Positions 1 to 7,474 of a stretch of 35,312 nt of DNA are shown in pieces. Source of the stretch: Actinomycetota bacterium (lineage in GTDB: Bacteria > Actinomycetota > Actinomycetes > Propionibacteriales > Propionibacteriaceae); the NCBI GenBank assembly GCA_020161755.1, contig JAIUOS010000036.1, positions 1 to 35,312 of the forward strand. Direction: 5' to 3'. Both the position numbers and the translations under genes were made by a program. The notes below the pieces were generated by a model that had not been told where the DNA came from, did no database searches, and saw only the letters and a program-made list of their open reading frames with translations. Each line of letters begins with the position of its first letter. Position 1 is the stretch's first letter.

Positions 1-525
1 GTAGGGGTTCAGCGCGGGCTCCATGTAGCAAAGTGTACGCCTGTATAAGGTCACCACTTATTCAGGGTTACAGAACCATACTCGTGGTCGTGGCCGGTGG
101 GTGTCGTCGGCCGACGTACTCCGGCATCATGAAGACGTAGCCAGCCCACCGCGGTGAGTGCTTGGCAGCGGACCCGGGATCTCCTGCCGGACGACAGGGC
201 CCGGGTTTCGCGCTGTCTGGGGGCCCTGTCGGGTTCGGGGTGGCTGCTGGAGCACAGTGATCTTGTGCTGGATCGTCTCGTAGCAGCTGGGGTCTCCGTC
301 TCCGTGTCCGCTGCGTAGTGAGTTGATGAGGCCGAAGAGCGCATCCGGCGCCCAGAGTGCGTGTTCGTGCCGGCCGATGCGAATGGTCGATCTTGAGTGT
401 CGAGTCCAAGGTGCGGTGCTGTCGTAGGTAGTTGAGCATGGCGAGGTCTCGGCGGGGTCGGCCGCGAGCGACAGGCTTCCGGCCAACCCCGCCAGGCGGC
501 TCGGTGCGTAACGGGTGGGCGGTGG
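1..525. other. No intact gene; degraded flank with possible gene remnant
   Basis: I see no complete gene here. On the minus strand, 127..486 encodes about 119 residues that look partly coding (a stretch with the words GRHEHALWAPD, LINSLRSG and YETIQHKI), and another minus frame around 390-460 contains AMLNYLRQH. These could be two pieces of one frameshifted gene, but I recognise no family and would not call a product. The rest is rich in stops or in shadow-like Arg/Pro translations. The state of this stretch, next to a truncated methyltransferase, fits a decayed chromosomal flank or an old insertion scar. Confidence 0.3.
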
Positions 526-690
526 CTAGTTCCGGTCGCCGGGGTCGACCGACTGCACGGGCGTCTTGAGAGGCAAGAACAGCAGTAAGCCAAGGAGTGC
601 CAGTGGCGCGCCCAAGCGGGAGTAGGACGGGTCTTGGCCCGGCACTGTGAGGACGACCAGCACCAGGCAGCGGAGTGTCCGGTGGTACAG
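526..690 (-). pseudogene. C-terminal scrap of a membrane protein
   Basis: The minus strand from about 690 down to the stop at 526 reads as a believable protein tail. It has a hydrophobic run (LVLVVLTVPG), then SYSRLGAPLALLGLLLFL, and ends PVQSVDPGDRN. It overlaps, antisense, the first residues of the plus-strand methyltransferase fragment, and both cannot be ancestral. The simplest reading is a recombination or deletion junction near 640-700 that joined the tail of one gene to the tail of another. I do not recognise the family; the 5' end is approximate. Confidence 0.3.
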
Positions 691-1611
691 CGTGAGATCC
701 CGGGCAAGGTGGCGATCGGCTCGGAGGAGGACCGGTCGGTGTACGCCGACAGGTTCGCCAACGGAGCAAACCTGTTCCCGCGGTACCTGTTCAGGGTTCG
801 CCCAGATGACAGCGCCAAGCTCGGCGTCCCGAAGGGTCGGGTCGCGGTGCGATCCGAGCGGTCCAGCGCAGAGAAGAAGCCCTGGAAGCAACTGTCTGAC
901 CTGACCGGGATCGTGGAGTCGGAGTTCGTCTGGTCGACCGTTCTCGGCGAACAGGTCGCGCCGTTCACGATCACCCGGCCTGCCAAGTTCGTGCTGCCGA
1001 TGACCGAGAAGGGTGAGATTCTTCACCCCGACGAAACCAAGATCGACCGGTGGCCAGGCGTCGCGCACTGGACCCGCCACGCACAGACGGTATGGAAGAC
1101 CAACCAGACCGGCAGCCTCGACGTCGTGACCCAGATCAACTACATGAACAAGCTTGCCCAGCAGGCCCCCTTCCCCGCGATCCGCGTGGTGTATGCCGCC
1201 TCCGGAATGCACATCGCCGCCGCCGTGCTCACGGACCCCCGAGTGGTCGTCGAGCACAGCGTGTACTGGGCCGCTGTGAGCACCACCGACGAGGCCAACT
1301 ACCTCGCGGGCATCCTGAACTCTCCGGTGATCACTGAGCTCGCCCGCCCGCTGATGTCCTACGGCAAGGACGAACGCCACATCGACAAGAACGTCTGGAA
1401 GCTGCCCATCCCGAAGTACGACGCCCAGGACAGCACGCACCGACGCATCGCAGAACTCGCCAAGCAGCTCACGGATCTCGTCGCCGGCGAGGTCGCGCTC
1501 GCGGACTACTTCGTGACCCGACGCAAGCAGATCCGTCTACTCGTGAACTCGTCGTCAGCTGGCAGTGAGCTTGACGAGCTCGTTGCCGCGATCGTGGACC
1601 AGCCCGAGTAG
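634..1611 (+). pseudogene. N6-adenine DNA methyltransferase, C-terminal fragment
   Basis: The translation from about residue 24 onward resembles the C-terminal, target-recognition part of Eco57I/N6-methylase type enzymes of restriction-modification systems: the run ANLFPRYLFRV, the LGEQVAPF motif, an FVLPM strand, and the TDEANYLAGILNS segment typical of these tails, followed by a helical end. The N-terminal methylase domain with the SAM-binding loop and the NPPY catalytic motif is missing, so about 325 residues remain of a family that usually exceeds 600. The TTG start given is only the first possible one and lies in sequence that codes for something else on the other strand. It is probably a non-functional remnant, unless the tail still binds DNA. 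A 12-bp inverted repeat follows the stop. Confidence 0.5.
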
Positions 1612-1658
1612 CCGGCCGGCGTGGGAGGGGACGGACCTGGCGCGACGGGCCCGGCTCT

Positions 1659-1706
1659 GCTGGAGTGGCCGCGGCGCGCCCCTCTCGCTGCTCGGGCCAC
1701 TCCAGC
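1659..1706. terminator. 12-bp perfect inverted repeat after the methyltransferase fragment
   Basis: The arms GCTGGAGTGGCC (1659-1670) and GGCCACTCCAGC (1695-1706) are perfectly complementary around a 24-base loop, 47 bases past the stop codon at 1611. There is no T-tract, as is common for actinobacterial terminators. It could instead be a recombination relic. I see no gene between 1612 and 1834. Confidence 0.4.
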
Positions 1707-1834
1707 GCCCGACTAAGGGCCCTTTGAGCTCTCGAAGTCAGCGCCCGCCCGAGCCCGAGGCACATGTGTCCAGGGGGATGGACGGCTGTATTGATGCTAC
1801 GGCGTGTAGTAGGTGGAGGTGAGACCCCTCATGG

Positions 1835-2311
1835 GTGACGGCTTCGCCAAGCATTGAGATAGAACCAAGGGCGATGAGGAACTGGTGCACGCGACTGGCG
1901 GGGCTTACGCTCAGCGGCGTTGGGCCCGGCATGGCAGCGCTCCTACACACGGTCGGTGGGAGCGCGGGGCCTCACCACGTCTCGACACCGGGCCAGGAGG
2001 TTCATCCGATCGCCGACTTCCCGCCTCTCGACCTGCTGTACCTCTACCGGGAGCAGGTCCATTCCATCCTCGCCGGTCACGACATGAGCCATCCGAGGAT
2101 TGTTGGGCTGGCCGCGCGAGGCTCTGACATGCCCAGCGGTTGGCCGATCGAGATCCTCGTCAGCGTGTTGGAGTTCCGCGAGCGGCCGGCCGTCGACCTG
2201 CATCGGGCTGCTGAGGACTTGGCGGAGCTCATCGGTCACGAGGTTGTGCTGCAGCACTGCGAGCCGGGGAACGAGCGGCTGCTCGAGGGTGATGAGATGC
2301 GGCCCCTCTAG
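1835..2311 (+). pseudogene. MNT-type nucleotidyltransferase-like protein, catalytic residues lost
   Basis: The C-terminal 90 residues follow the pattern of small minimal nucleotidyltransferases (pol-beta fold, as in HEPN-MNT and mycobacterial antitoxin-like proteins): a helix YLYREQVHSILAG, the strand-turn GLAARG where the family has GSxARG, then IEILV where it has SDIDLLV, an LHRAAEDLAELIGHEV helix-strand (family: L..L..LLGR.VDV), and a tail ending EMRPL. The invariant Ser of GS and the first metal-binding Asp are replaced (GL, and WPIE in place of SDID), so transfer activity is unlikely. The N-terminal 60 residues are not recognised. The GTG start is the first in frame; ATG 1874 is an alternative. 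I treat it as a decayed gene, although the frame is open. Confidence 0.45.
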
Positions 2312-2327
2312 CCACCGCCGGGGTGGC
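2311..2327. terminator. Hairpin at the stop of the nucleotidyltransferase-like gene
   Basis: GCCACC (2311-2316) pairs with GGTGGC (2322-2327) across a five-base loop, starting on the last base of the stop codon. It lies between convergent genes and may end transcription from either side. Confidence 0.35.
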
Positions 2328-2461
2328 CCGGTGAAGGTTCAGGCGGCAGCGGAGGGGACCCCGGCGGGCGGCACGGCGAGGCGGTGGCGGCGGACGAGGT
2401 GGCGCAGTTGGGTCGCGAGCGCGGTGATCGCCGCGGCGGTTTCCCCGACTGCTGCAGTCGG

Positions 2462-2839
2462 CTATGCGGACGGATTTCGATACTCGACTAGGCCGACGAT
2501 GTTTCCTTCAGGGTCGCGAATGAACGCATGCCATTCTTCTCGCCCTGCTGGCCCAAGAGCATTTGTGGTGTGGGTGAAGATCAGGTGCGCGGGCGAGACG
2601 ACCTCTATCTCGCCGGGCCGGTGAATAGCTGACTCGAGATCGTCGACCAGGAGGTAGAGCACCGCTGACGGGGCTCCGCGCTCGAGCAGCAGTCGGACGC
2701 CGTCGAGGTCGAAGAACACCAGACCCGGTGGATCGAATCGACCCAGGGGAGATGCGCCGAGCAACGCGGAGTAGAAATCCGTTGCGCGCTCGAGGTTGTC
2801 GACTCGCTGTGCCACCTGAATCAGTGCGAGCCCAGTCAC
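2462..2839 (-). CDS. VOC (glyoxalase/bleomycin-resistance fold) protein
   Basis: 125 residues of the vicinal-oxygen-chelate fold. It has ALIQVAQRVDNLERATDFYSALLG at the start, FFDLDGVRLLL in the middle and a C-terminal FIRDPEGNIVGLVEY strand, which is the usual end of these metal-binding domains. Substrate unknown; members include glyoxalase I-like isomerases, dioxygenases and antibiotic-binding proteins. The GTG at 2839 is chosen because it overlaps the stop of the upstream DUF1801 gene (GTGA), which suggests translational coupling; upstream in-frame ATGs lie inside that gene. Last gene of a four-gene minus-strand operon driven from the AraC gene. Confidence 0.85.
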   Translation of the reverse strand: MTGLALIQVAQRVDNLERATDFYSALLGASPLGRFDPPGLVFFDLDGVRLLLERGAPSAVLYLLVDDLESAIHRPGEIEVVSPAHLIFTHTTNALGPAGREEWHAFIRDPEGNIVGLVEYRNPSA

Positions 2840-3243
2840 TTGCTGGCGCCGCGGGAGTCTCGAACGGCACAGAGCGATCGCTCGAGTAGATCCCGCAGCA
2901 CGTCTCGGTCCACTGTCGACAGCCGGGTGAGGTAAAGGCAGGCGGTGCTCGTGCGATGAGGACCGAGCACTTCCAGCAGGTCGGGCCATCGCTCGGCGAA
3001 TCCCTCTACCAGGTAGAGCGTGTGCCTAGTAGCCCCGGAGGCAAAGGCTATCTCGGGTGCGATTCCCTCGCGTCCACTGTCGTATGCATAGGAGTGTTGG
3101 CCGAATCCGACGATCCGATCCGCCCACACCACGGGCGGCCGCTGCGCGACCCCCTCGAAAAGCTCGAGGAGCTCGGCGACTTCATCGCGTCGCGGCCCGG
3201 TTGCACGATCCAGCGCCTCGCCGACGCTGGTGTCGGAGGGCAT
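2836..3243 (-). CDS. DUF1801 family protein (YdhG/YjbR-like fold)
   Basis: 135 residues. A helical start (SVGEALDRATGPRRDEVAEL) is followed by the DUF1801 core: the PPVVWADRIVGFGQHSYAY strand-turn, the YLVEGF strand, and a helical end with CLYLTRLSTVDRDVLRDLL. The biochemical role of DUF1801 is not established; such genes often sit with VOC and SRPBCC genes, as here. The ATG at 3243-3241 overlaps the stop of the SRPBCC gene by one base (TGATG). The stop overlaps the start of the VOC gene. Confidence 0.8.
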   Translation of the reverse strand: MPSDTSVGEALDRATGPRRDEVAELLELFEGVAQRPPVVWADRIVGFGQHSYAYDSGREGIAPEIAFASGATRHTLYLVEGFAERWPDLLEVLGPHRTSTACLYLTRLSTVDRDVLRDLLERSLCAVRDSRGASK

Positions 3244-3698
3244 CACGAGGCGGCCTTCGAAGCTGGCTGCGACTCGACGTAGGCTTTGAGGCGGACTAGG
3301 TGCTCGCCGTCTTCTTTCTTGGTGATCGCGGCTACCAAGGGCAGCATCATTCGCCGCAGTCCGCCGGCCTCGAGCTCGCACGTCCACTCGACTCGGGTGC
3401 CGGTTTTGTCAGGGTGGAGGCGGTAGTGGTAGGTCGCGGTGATGCCTTCTGCCTCGCTGGTGATAGCGAAGGTCGAGGGCGGATCGAGGGCCAAGATCTG
3501 CAAACGGCCCGTCGACTCCTTGCCCTTTATTCGGCGGGTCTCCTCGATCACGGACCCCTCGGCGAGCGGCCCGTCTGTCAGTTTCGCGCTTCTCACCACG
3601 CCGTCGACGTAGTCGACCGATCGCGTGGGATCAGCGAGCACGGCAAACACTTCCAGTGGAGGTCGTTCGATGTGCTCGGTGAACTGGAATCCGATCAT
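3243..3698 (-). CDS. SRPBCC / polyketide cyclase-like lipid-binding fold protein
   Basis: 151 residues with a START/Bet v1-like pattern: FTEHIERPPLEVFAVLADP helix-grip opening, the EGSVIEETRRI strands, the TATYHYRLHPDKTGTRVEWTCEL strand pair, and a long C-terminal helix (EDGEHLVRLKAYVES). Ligand unknown; members bind hydrophobic compounds or act as cyclases. Its ATG overlaps the stop of the AraC gene (ATGA), and its own stop overlaps the next start, so the operon is translationally coupled throughout. Confidence 0.85.
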   Translation of the reverse strand: MIGFQFTEHIERPPLEVFAVLADPTRSVDYVDGVVRSAKLTDGPLAEGSVIEETRRIKGKESTGRLQILALDPPSTFAITSEAEGITATYHYRLHPDKTGTRVEWTCELEAGGLRRMMLPLVAAITKKEDGEHLVRLKAYVESQPASKAAS

Positions 3699-4657
3699 GA
3701 GGCTTCTCCTGGTTTAGGTACGGGCTGGTGCTCGAGGGGAACATAGGCGTCGGTGTGGCTGATGCGAGCGGCACCGTTGATGGGTTGGTCGATGTGGTGA
3801 ATCTCGAAGGGCGACGCGCAGCGCAGTCGCCACCCGTCTGAGGGCATCCACTGCACGCCGATGGCGGCGAACGTCTTTGCGATCTGCTCGGCACCGCCGG
3901 TGTGCCGATGCGCGACGCACAGCTGCGCCGGCATCCAGCGGTAGGTGTAGGGATGGGGCGGGTCTATCGGACCGGCGATCTCCAGCCCGGCGTCGAAGCG
4001 GATCTGCTCGTTGTCCACCACATAGGGGTCGTCCCGAGCGATTCCCACCACCCGATCGGATGCGTGCGCAATGCCGCTCGCTATCGCAAAGTCGCGCACC
4101 TGCTTCCACAGATCGATCGAGGCGTGTCCGATGCCGAGACCGTCATACCCGCGATGCCGTAGGACCAGCAGGTGGCGTTCCGGGGTGCGCTCCACCCAGA
4201 CCGGCGCGGCGTCGAGGTCGAAGTGAAGTGTCAGCGGAGTCTCGTCGGTGAAGCCCTCGAACACCTTGCTCTGCTGGGCCATGTCCGCGTACTCGCGATA
4301 GGAGCGCAGCATCCGCCGGTACTCGGAGGGGCTGATCTCGAAGCGCCGGATGAAGGCTCGGGTGAAAGTCTCAGACGTTGCGAACCCGGACTCCAGCGCG
4401 ATGTCAAGCACCGTGTCGGTGCTGACCTTGAGCCGGTAGACCGCTCGCTCGAGCCGCAACCTGCGCAGATGCGCCTTCGGGTTCTCACCGACGACCGCAC
4501 GAAACACGCGATGGAAGTGATGCGGGGAGAGGCCGGCGACTGCGGCGATACTCGCGAGGCTGAGCGGCTCCTCGAGTCGATCTTCCATCCAGTGAAGGGC
4601 GCGATTGACCCCCTCAGCATGCCGCTGAGCTGTGAGTGGAAGAACGGGTGCGGACAC
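3695..4657 (-). CDS. AraC-family regulator with GyrI-like effector-binding domain
   Basis: 320 residues. Residues about 14-115 form the two helix-turn-helix units of an AraC DNA-binding domain (LASIAAVAGLSPHHFHRVF; then DIALESGFATSETFTRAF and the SPSEYR end). Residues about 140-315 match the GyrI-like/SOUL small-molecule binding domain (VWVERTPERHLLVLRHRGYDG near its start, WMPAQLCVAHRHTGG). This is the architecture of Rob and SoxS-like drug-responsive regulators. It is the first gene of the four-gene operon, so it probably controls the SRPBCC, DUF1801 and VOC genes in response to a small molecule. The start lies 9 bases after the stop of the orphan ORF at 4667. Confidence 0.92.
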   Translation of the reverse strand: MSAPVLPLTAQRHAEGVNRALHWMEDRLEEPLSLASIAAVAGLSPHHFHRVFRAVVGENPKAHLRRLRLERAVYRLKVSTDTVLDIALESGFATSETFTRAFIRRFEISPSEYRRMLRSYREYADMAQQSKVFEGFTDETPLTLHFDLDAAPVWVERTPERHLLVLRHRGYDGLGIGHASIDLWKQVRDFAIASGIAHASDRVVGIARDDPYVVDNEQIRFDAGLEIAGPIDPPHPYTYRWMPAQLCVAHRHTGGAEQIAKTFAAIGVQWMPSDGWRLRCASPFEIHHIDQPINGAARISHTDAYVPLEHQPVPKPGEAS

Positions 4658-4666
4658 GACTCGAGC

Positions 4667-5137
4667 TTAGGATCGCGCCGATCTAGCGTCTCGACATTTC
4701 TTGCGAGATTCCGAAGTGATGTCGCCACTCCTGCGTCGCATCCAATACCGGATCGTCTTGGTTTGGGTGTCCTGGATGGATCTGGCGTTGACGAGCTGCG
4801 CGATCTGGTTCTGGGTTTCGGTGATCTGCCAGAGCAGGTGGGCGGGGGAGTTGGGCGGGAATGCGCGGACGGCCCATCCGCTGGCGTGGAGCTGCCCCCA
4901 GGTGTCGCCCAGTCGGGCGAGCTCGATGGCCTGGACAGTGTCGGATCCCGGGGGAGCGAACTTGACGATCGCACGGCCGGCTTCGTCTGTGGTGAGGTCG
5001 GCGTCCAGAAGTACGCCGGCTGCGCGGGAGTGCAGCGGGCCGCGGAGGCCAACGAGAATGTGAGTCCCGGGCCCTGGGTGCGAGCTGGCTGGTGTCGGGG
5101 TTGGCGTTGGGTATGTCGGTCCGTCGCAGGGCTGAGG
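4667..5137 (-). CDS. Conserved-looking ORF without a standard start codon, directly after a stop in frame
   Basis: The frame is open for about 156 codons between the TAA at 5140-5138 and the TAA at 4669-4667. It begins with a Pro/Thr linker (TYPTPTPTP), then has a well-behaved soluble domain: THILVGLRGPLHSRAAGV, AIVKFAPPGSDTVQAIELA, GWAVRAFPPNSPAHLLWQ, and a final helix (ETQNQIAQLVNARSIQDTQ). Third positions are overwhelmingly G/C, so it looks truly coding; other frames give Arg/Pro-rich shadow. No ATG, GTG or TTG occurs before its last 25 codons. The preceding stop belongs to the sigma-like gene 5138..5950 in the same frame. It may be made by stop readthrough, by an ATT or CTG start (ATT within THILV, CTG within GPLHS), or be broken at its 5' end. 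The final 20 residues look less ordered and may be replaced sequence. Function unknown. Confidence 0.6.
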   Translation of the reverse strand, partial: PQPCDGPTYPTPTPTPASSHPGPGTHILVGLRGPLHSRAAGVLLDADLTTDEAGRAIVKFAPPGSDTVQAIELARLGDTWGQLHASGWAVRAFPPNSPAHLLWQITETQNQIAQLVNARSIQDTQTKTIRYWMRRRSGDITSESRKKCRDARSARS

Positions 5138-5950
5138 TTAGGCGACCTGGTCGCGGGCTGCCGCGACGGCGGCCGCGAGGCGTCGGGTGGCGCGTGAGCA
5201 GCGTTGGCGGGCCTGGGCATGGGTGAGGTCGAACCTGGCTGCTGCTTCGACCGCGGTGTGATCGCCGATGTAGATGTGGGTCAGCAGCTCGGCGTCGGTG
5301 GTGGTGATGATCTGGGTGCGGACACCCCATTGGAGGACTTCGGCGAGTGTCGGGCCGGTGTCCTCGGTCTGGGCGGGCTGGTGGGGGGTGGCTGCGGTCC
5401 AGACGTCGTCGGCGTCTCCGACGGGGAGGGTCTGGTGGGGGCTGCGGCGTCCGAAGATGCGCGAGACCATCCGCATGTGGAGGGTGGTGGCGATGCCGTG
5501 TTCGTGGCGTTCGAGGTTGAGGGTGCTGACGAGGTCCCAGAACTCGGCGACGGCGATGTGGCGGCGGTCTTCTGCCCACCGGTTGTCGCTGGTGGGCTGC
5601 GACGGTGAGGTCTTGGTGAGCTTGCCGATGCTGGGCAGCATCTGTTGGAGCAGGATCCGCCCGGCGAGCTGGTGGCCGGCCTGGGCGAGTCGGAGCAGGG
5701 CGAGCAGCATGGCGTCCTTGACGGTGTTCTCGGCTGCGTCGATCGCGTCAACGATGTCGGCGGGCTGGGTGTAGCCGGCCAGGAGCGGTTCGAGGTTTGC
5801 CCAGCGGTGGAGTTCGGTGAGGGTGCTTCGGCTCTGGTTGAGCCCGATCCATTCGTCGATGAGCGCCCCGAACAGCTGTGAGCTGACTTGGCCGGGTCGG
5901 GTGTGGTGGGCGCGGAACGCTGAGCGTGGCGTGGTGAGTGTGGAGGTCAT
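5138..5950 (-). CDS. Sigma-region-4-like helix-turn-helix protein
   Basis: 270 residues, mostly alpha-helical. The C-terminal 50 residues resemble the region-4 helix-turn-helix of sigma-70 family factors (TTTDAELLTHIYIGDHTAVEAA, then ARFDLTHAQARQRCSRATRRL). The N-terminal part (DEWIGLNQSRSTLTELHRW; AENTVKDAMLLALLRLAQAG) is helical and has no clear region-2 signature, so it is more likely a transcription regulator than a complete sigma factor. The start is set at ATG 5950, preceded on the minus strand by GAGGAGA eight bases upstream; a longer in-frame extension toward 6808 runs antisense to the next operon and is rejected. It is divergent from the mating-pore operon, with three iterons between them, so it is a good candidate for the transfer regulator. 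Confidence 0.75.
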   Translation of the reverse strand: MTSTLTTPRSAFRAHHTRPGQVSSQLFGALIDEWIGLNQSRSTLTELHRWANLEPLLAGYTQPADIVDAIDAAENTVKDAMLLALLRLAQAGHQLAGRILLQQMLPSIGKLTKTSPSQPTSDNRWAEDRRHIAVAEFWDLVSTLNLERHEHGIATTLHMRMVSRIFGRRSPHQTLPVGDADDVWTAATPHQPAQTEDTGPTLAEVLQWGVRTQIITTTDAELLTHIYIGDHTAVEAAARFDLTHAQARQRCSRATRRLAAAVAAARDQVA

Positions 5951-6000
5951 TGGGGTCTTCTCCTCGGTGTTGGGGTGTCTCCCACTCTCTCGAAGGGGTC

Positions 6001-6036
6001 TTGCCCGATTTCTTGCCCGATTCGTTGCCTGAGGCC
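6001..6036. repeat. Three tandem 12-bp iterons in the divergent promoter region
   Basis: TTGCCCGATTTC (6001-6012) and TTGCCCGATTCG (6013-6024) repeat head to tail at exactly 12 bp, followed by a weaker third copy TTGCCTGAGGCC (6025-6036). They lie between the start of the sigma-like gene at 5950 and the mating-pore operon at 6175. A 12-bp period places the copies on nearly the same helix face. This suggests a binding site for a regulator, or an iteron of a nicking or replication region. Confidence 0.55.
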
Positions 6037-6174
6037 GTGAAGGCTGAGAAGTCACTGAGATTCGGGGTTCTTGGCTAGCCCGGTCGGTGATTGGTGGCGG
6101 TGTCGTGTCACACCCGGCTCTTCGCGCGGCGCTTTGTTTTGGGTGAAGCAGAGCCCGCGGAGGAAGGGGTGCCG

Positions 6175-6444
6175 ATGGCCGATCGTGGCGACCCGGATCG
6201 GGTGCTGTCGCCTGCGGAGACGGACCAGCTTGGGGTGCTGGCCGCTCGCCCGCTGAGCGAGCCCGCCGCGCAGGAGATCCGTCGGGCGTTGGCCGAGAAG
6301 GTGCCCGGGGGGCGCACCTCGAGCGGCCGCCGCGGGCCTGCTTCAGGTCGTGGTGGGGCTGCGACCGGCTCTGTGGCAGCCCCACCACCCAGCTCTGAGT
6401 CGGTGGTGCCGCTTCGGCTCGCGGACAGCAGGAGGTCGCGATGA
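6175..6444 (+). CDS. Small hypothetical protein heading the mating-pore operon
   Basis: 89 residues. The first half is helical (LSPAETDQLGVLAARPLSEP, AQEIRRALAEKV) and the second half is a low-complexity Gly/Ala/Ser/Pro tail. There is no membrane segment or signal peptide. The ATG at 6175 is preceded by a very strong ribosome site (GGAGGAAGG, 6159-6167). The stop overlaps the start of the TcpC gene (ATGA). Family not recognised; its position suggests an accessory cytoplasmic part or regulator of the transfer apparatus. Confidence 0.65.
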   Translation: MADRGDPDRVLSPAETDQLGVLAARPLSEPAAQEIRRALAEKVPGGRTSSGRRGPASGRGGAATGSVAAPPPSSESVVPLRLADSRRSR

Positions 6445-7463
6445 GACTGCCTTGGGCAAAGGGTGCTCGGGACGAGGCCGAGCCGGTGGAAGAGCCGGCG
6501 GTGTTCGGGAACGCGTGGACGATGGGTGACCGGCTGGCCGCCGGCGGGGCGACGGTGCTGCTGTGGGCCGGGATCCTGTGCGGTCCGGTGGCTCTGGCGG
6601 GCTGGGCTTGGCAGGTGTCCAGCCCGGCGCCTGTTGCCGCGGTGTCGGCGAGCGTGGATGCGGCCGCAGCTGCGGGACAGCAGCGGGCTGAAGAGTTCGG
6701 CGTCCGCGTGGTTACCACGTGGTTGTCGGCCGGCCGCGGCCAGGAGGATCTGGTGCGGGCGCTGCTGCCGCAGGCTTCGAGCATTACCCTGCCCGCTGAC
6801 GGGCTCAAGGTTGCCGACGCGATGGTCGTCGAGTCCCACTCGGCCGGAGCCGGTATCTGGGCGGTGACCGTTGCCGCGACCGTTGCCGATCAGCGGATGG
6901 TGTCGCGGAGGTTCTTCGAGCTGGCCGTGAAGGTCCAGGGCCAGACCGTGGCGGCGGTCTCCCTGCCGGGTGAGGTGCCGGCGTCCCTGCTGGCCGGCAC
7001 CTCACCTGATCTCGATTACAGGGTGCTGGTTCCGTCGGGATCGCCGCTTTACACGACGGCGAGCGAGTTCCTTGGAGCGTTCCTGGCAGGGCAGGGAGAC
7101 GTGGCCAGGATCATCTCTCCTGATACCGCGATCCGCGCCGTTGCTCCCGCCCCCTACACCGAGGTGAGCGTCACGGGCATCGCCGCCCACAGCGACGTTC
7201 AGGCAACACCCAGGGACGGCGACAAGCTGGACGTCCTGGTCACTGCCTCTGCCGCTTCCGGTGACCATCAGACGGTCACGGTGCAGTACCCGCTGACCCT
7301 CGCTTTGCGAGCCGGACGATGGGAAGTCGCCGCGATCCGCGACGTGCCGCTCACCTCGGTCAAGCAGCCTCAGGGCTCCGCCACGCCAACCCTGGCGCCG
7401 GTCGAGACCCTCACCCCGAGTTCCACCCCCACCACCCCGTCGGCCACGTCGACAAGACAGTAA
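6441..7463 (+). CDS. TcpC/VirB8-like conjugal transfer protein
   Basis: 340 residues with a cytoplasmic N-terminus of about 30 residues, one membrane helix (about 33-56, ATVLLWAGILCGPVALAG), and a large extracytoplasmic part made of two NTF2-like repeats (about 70-190 and 200-315) as in TcpC of pCW3 and VirB8. The end is a Ser/Thr/Pro tail. TcpC-type proteins are bitopic scaffold proteins of the Gram-positive conjugation pore. The second repeat carries the expected YTTASEFLGAFLAGQGD helix, where pore-complex contacts occur in the family. Overlaps the upstream gene by four bases; the next gene starts 12 bases after its stop. Confidence 0.8.
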   Translation: MRLPWAKGARDEAEPVEEPAVFGNAWTMGDRLAAGGATVLLWAGILCGPVALAGWAWQVSSPAPVAAVSASVDAAAAAGQQRAEEFGVRVVTTWLSAGRGQEDLVRALLPQASSITLPADGLKVADAMVVESHSAGAGIWAVTVAATVADQRMVSRRFFELAVKVQGQTVAAVSLPGEVPASLLAGTSPDLDYRVLVPSGSPLYTTASEFLGAFLAGQGDVARIISPDTAIRAVAPAPYTEVSVTGIAAHSDVQATPRDGDKLDVLVTASAASGDHQTVTVQYPLTLALRAGRWEVAAIRDVPLTSVKQPQGSATPTLAPVETLTPSSTPTTPSATSTRQ

Positions 7464-7474
7464 GGAGAGAGAAG

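Noticed and set aside
51-986. Long minus-strand frame of 311 codons at the window start
   Set aside because: Its translation is Arg/Ser/Pro/His-rich throughout, as for frames opposite G/C-rich coding sequence, and it crosses the methyltransferase fragment.
4683-5579. Minus-strand frame of 298 codons over the sigma-like gene and the orphan ORF
   Set aside because: Arg/Pro-rich shadow; the adjacent frame gives the protein-like sequence with normal hydrophobic content.
5951-6808. N-terminal extension of the sigma-like protein to 556 residues
   Set aside because: The extension runs antisense to the 6175 and 6441 genes and crosses the iteron region; ATG 5950 has a strong ribosome site.
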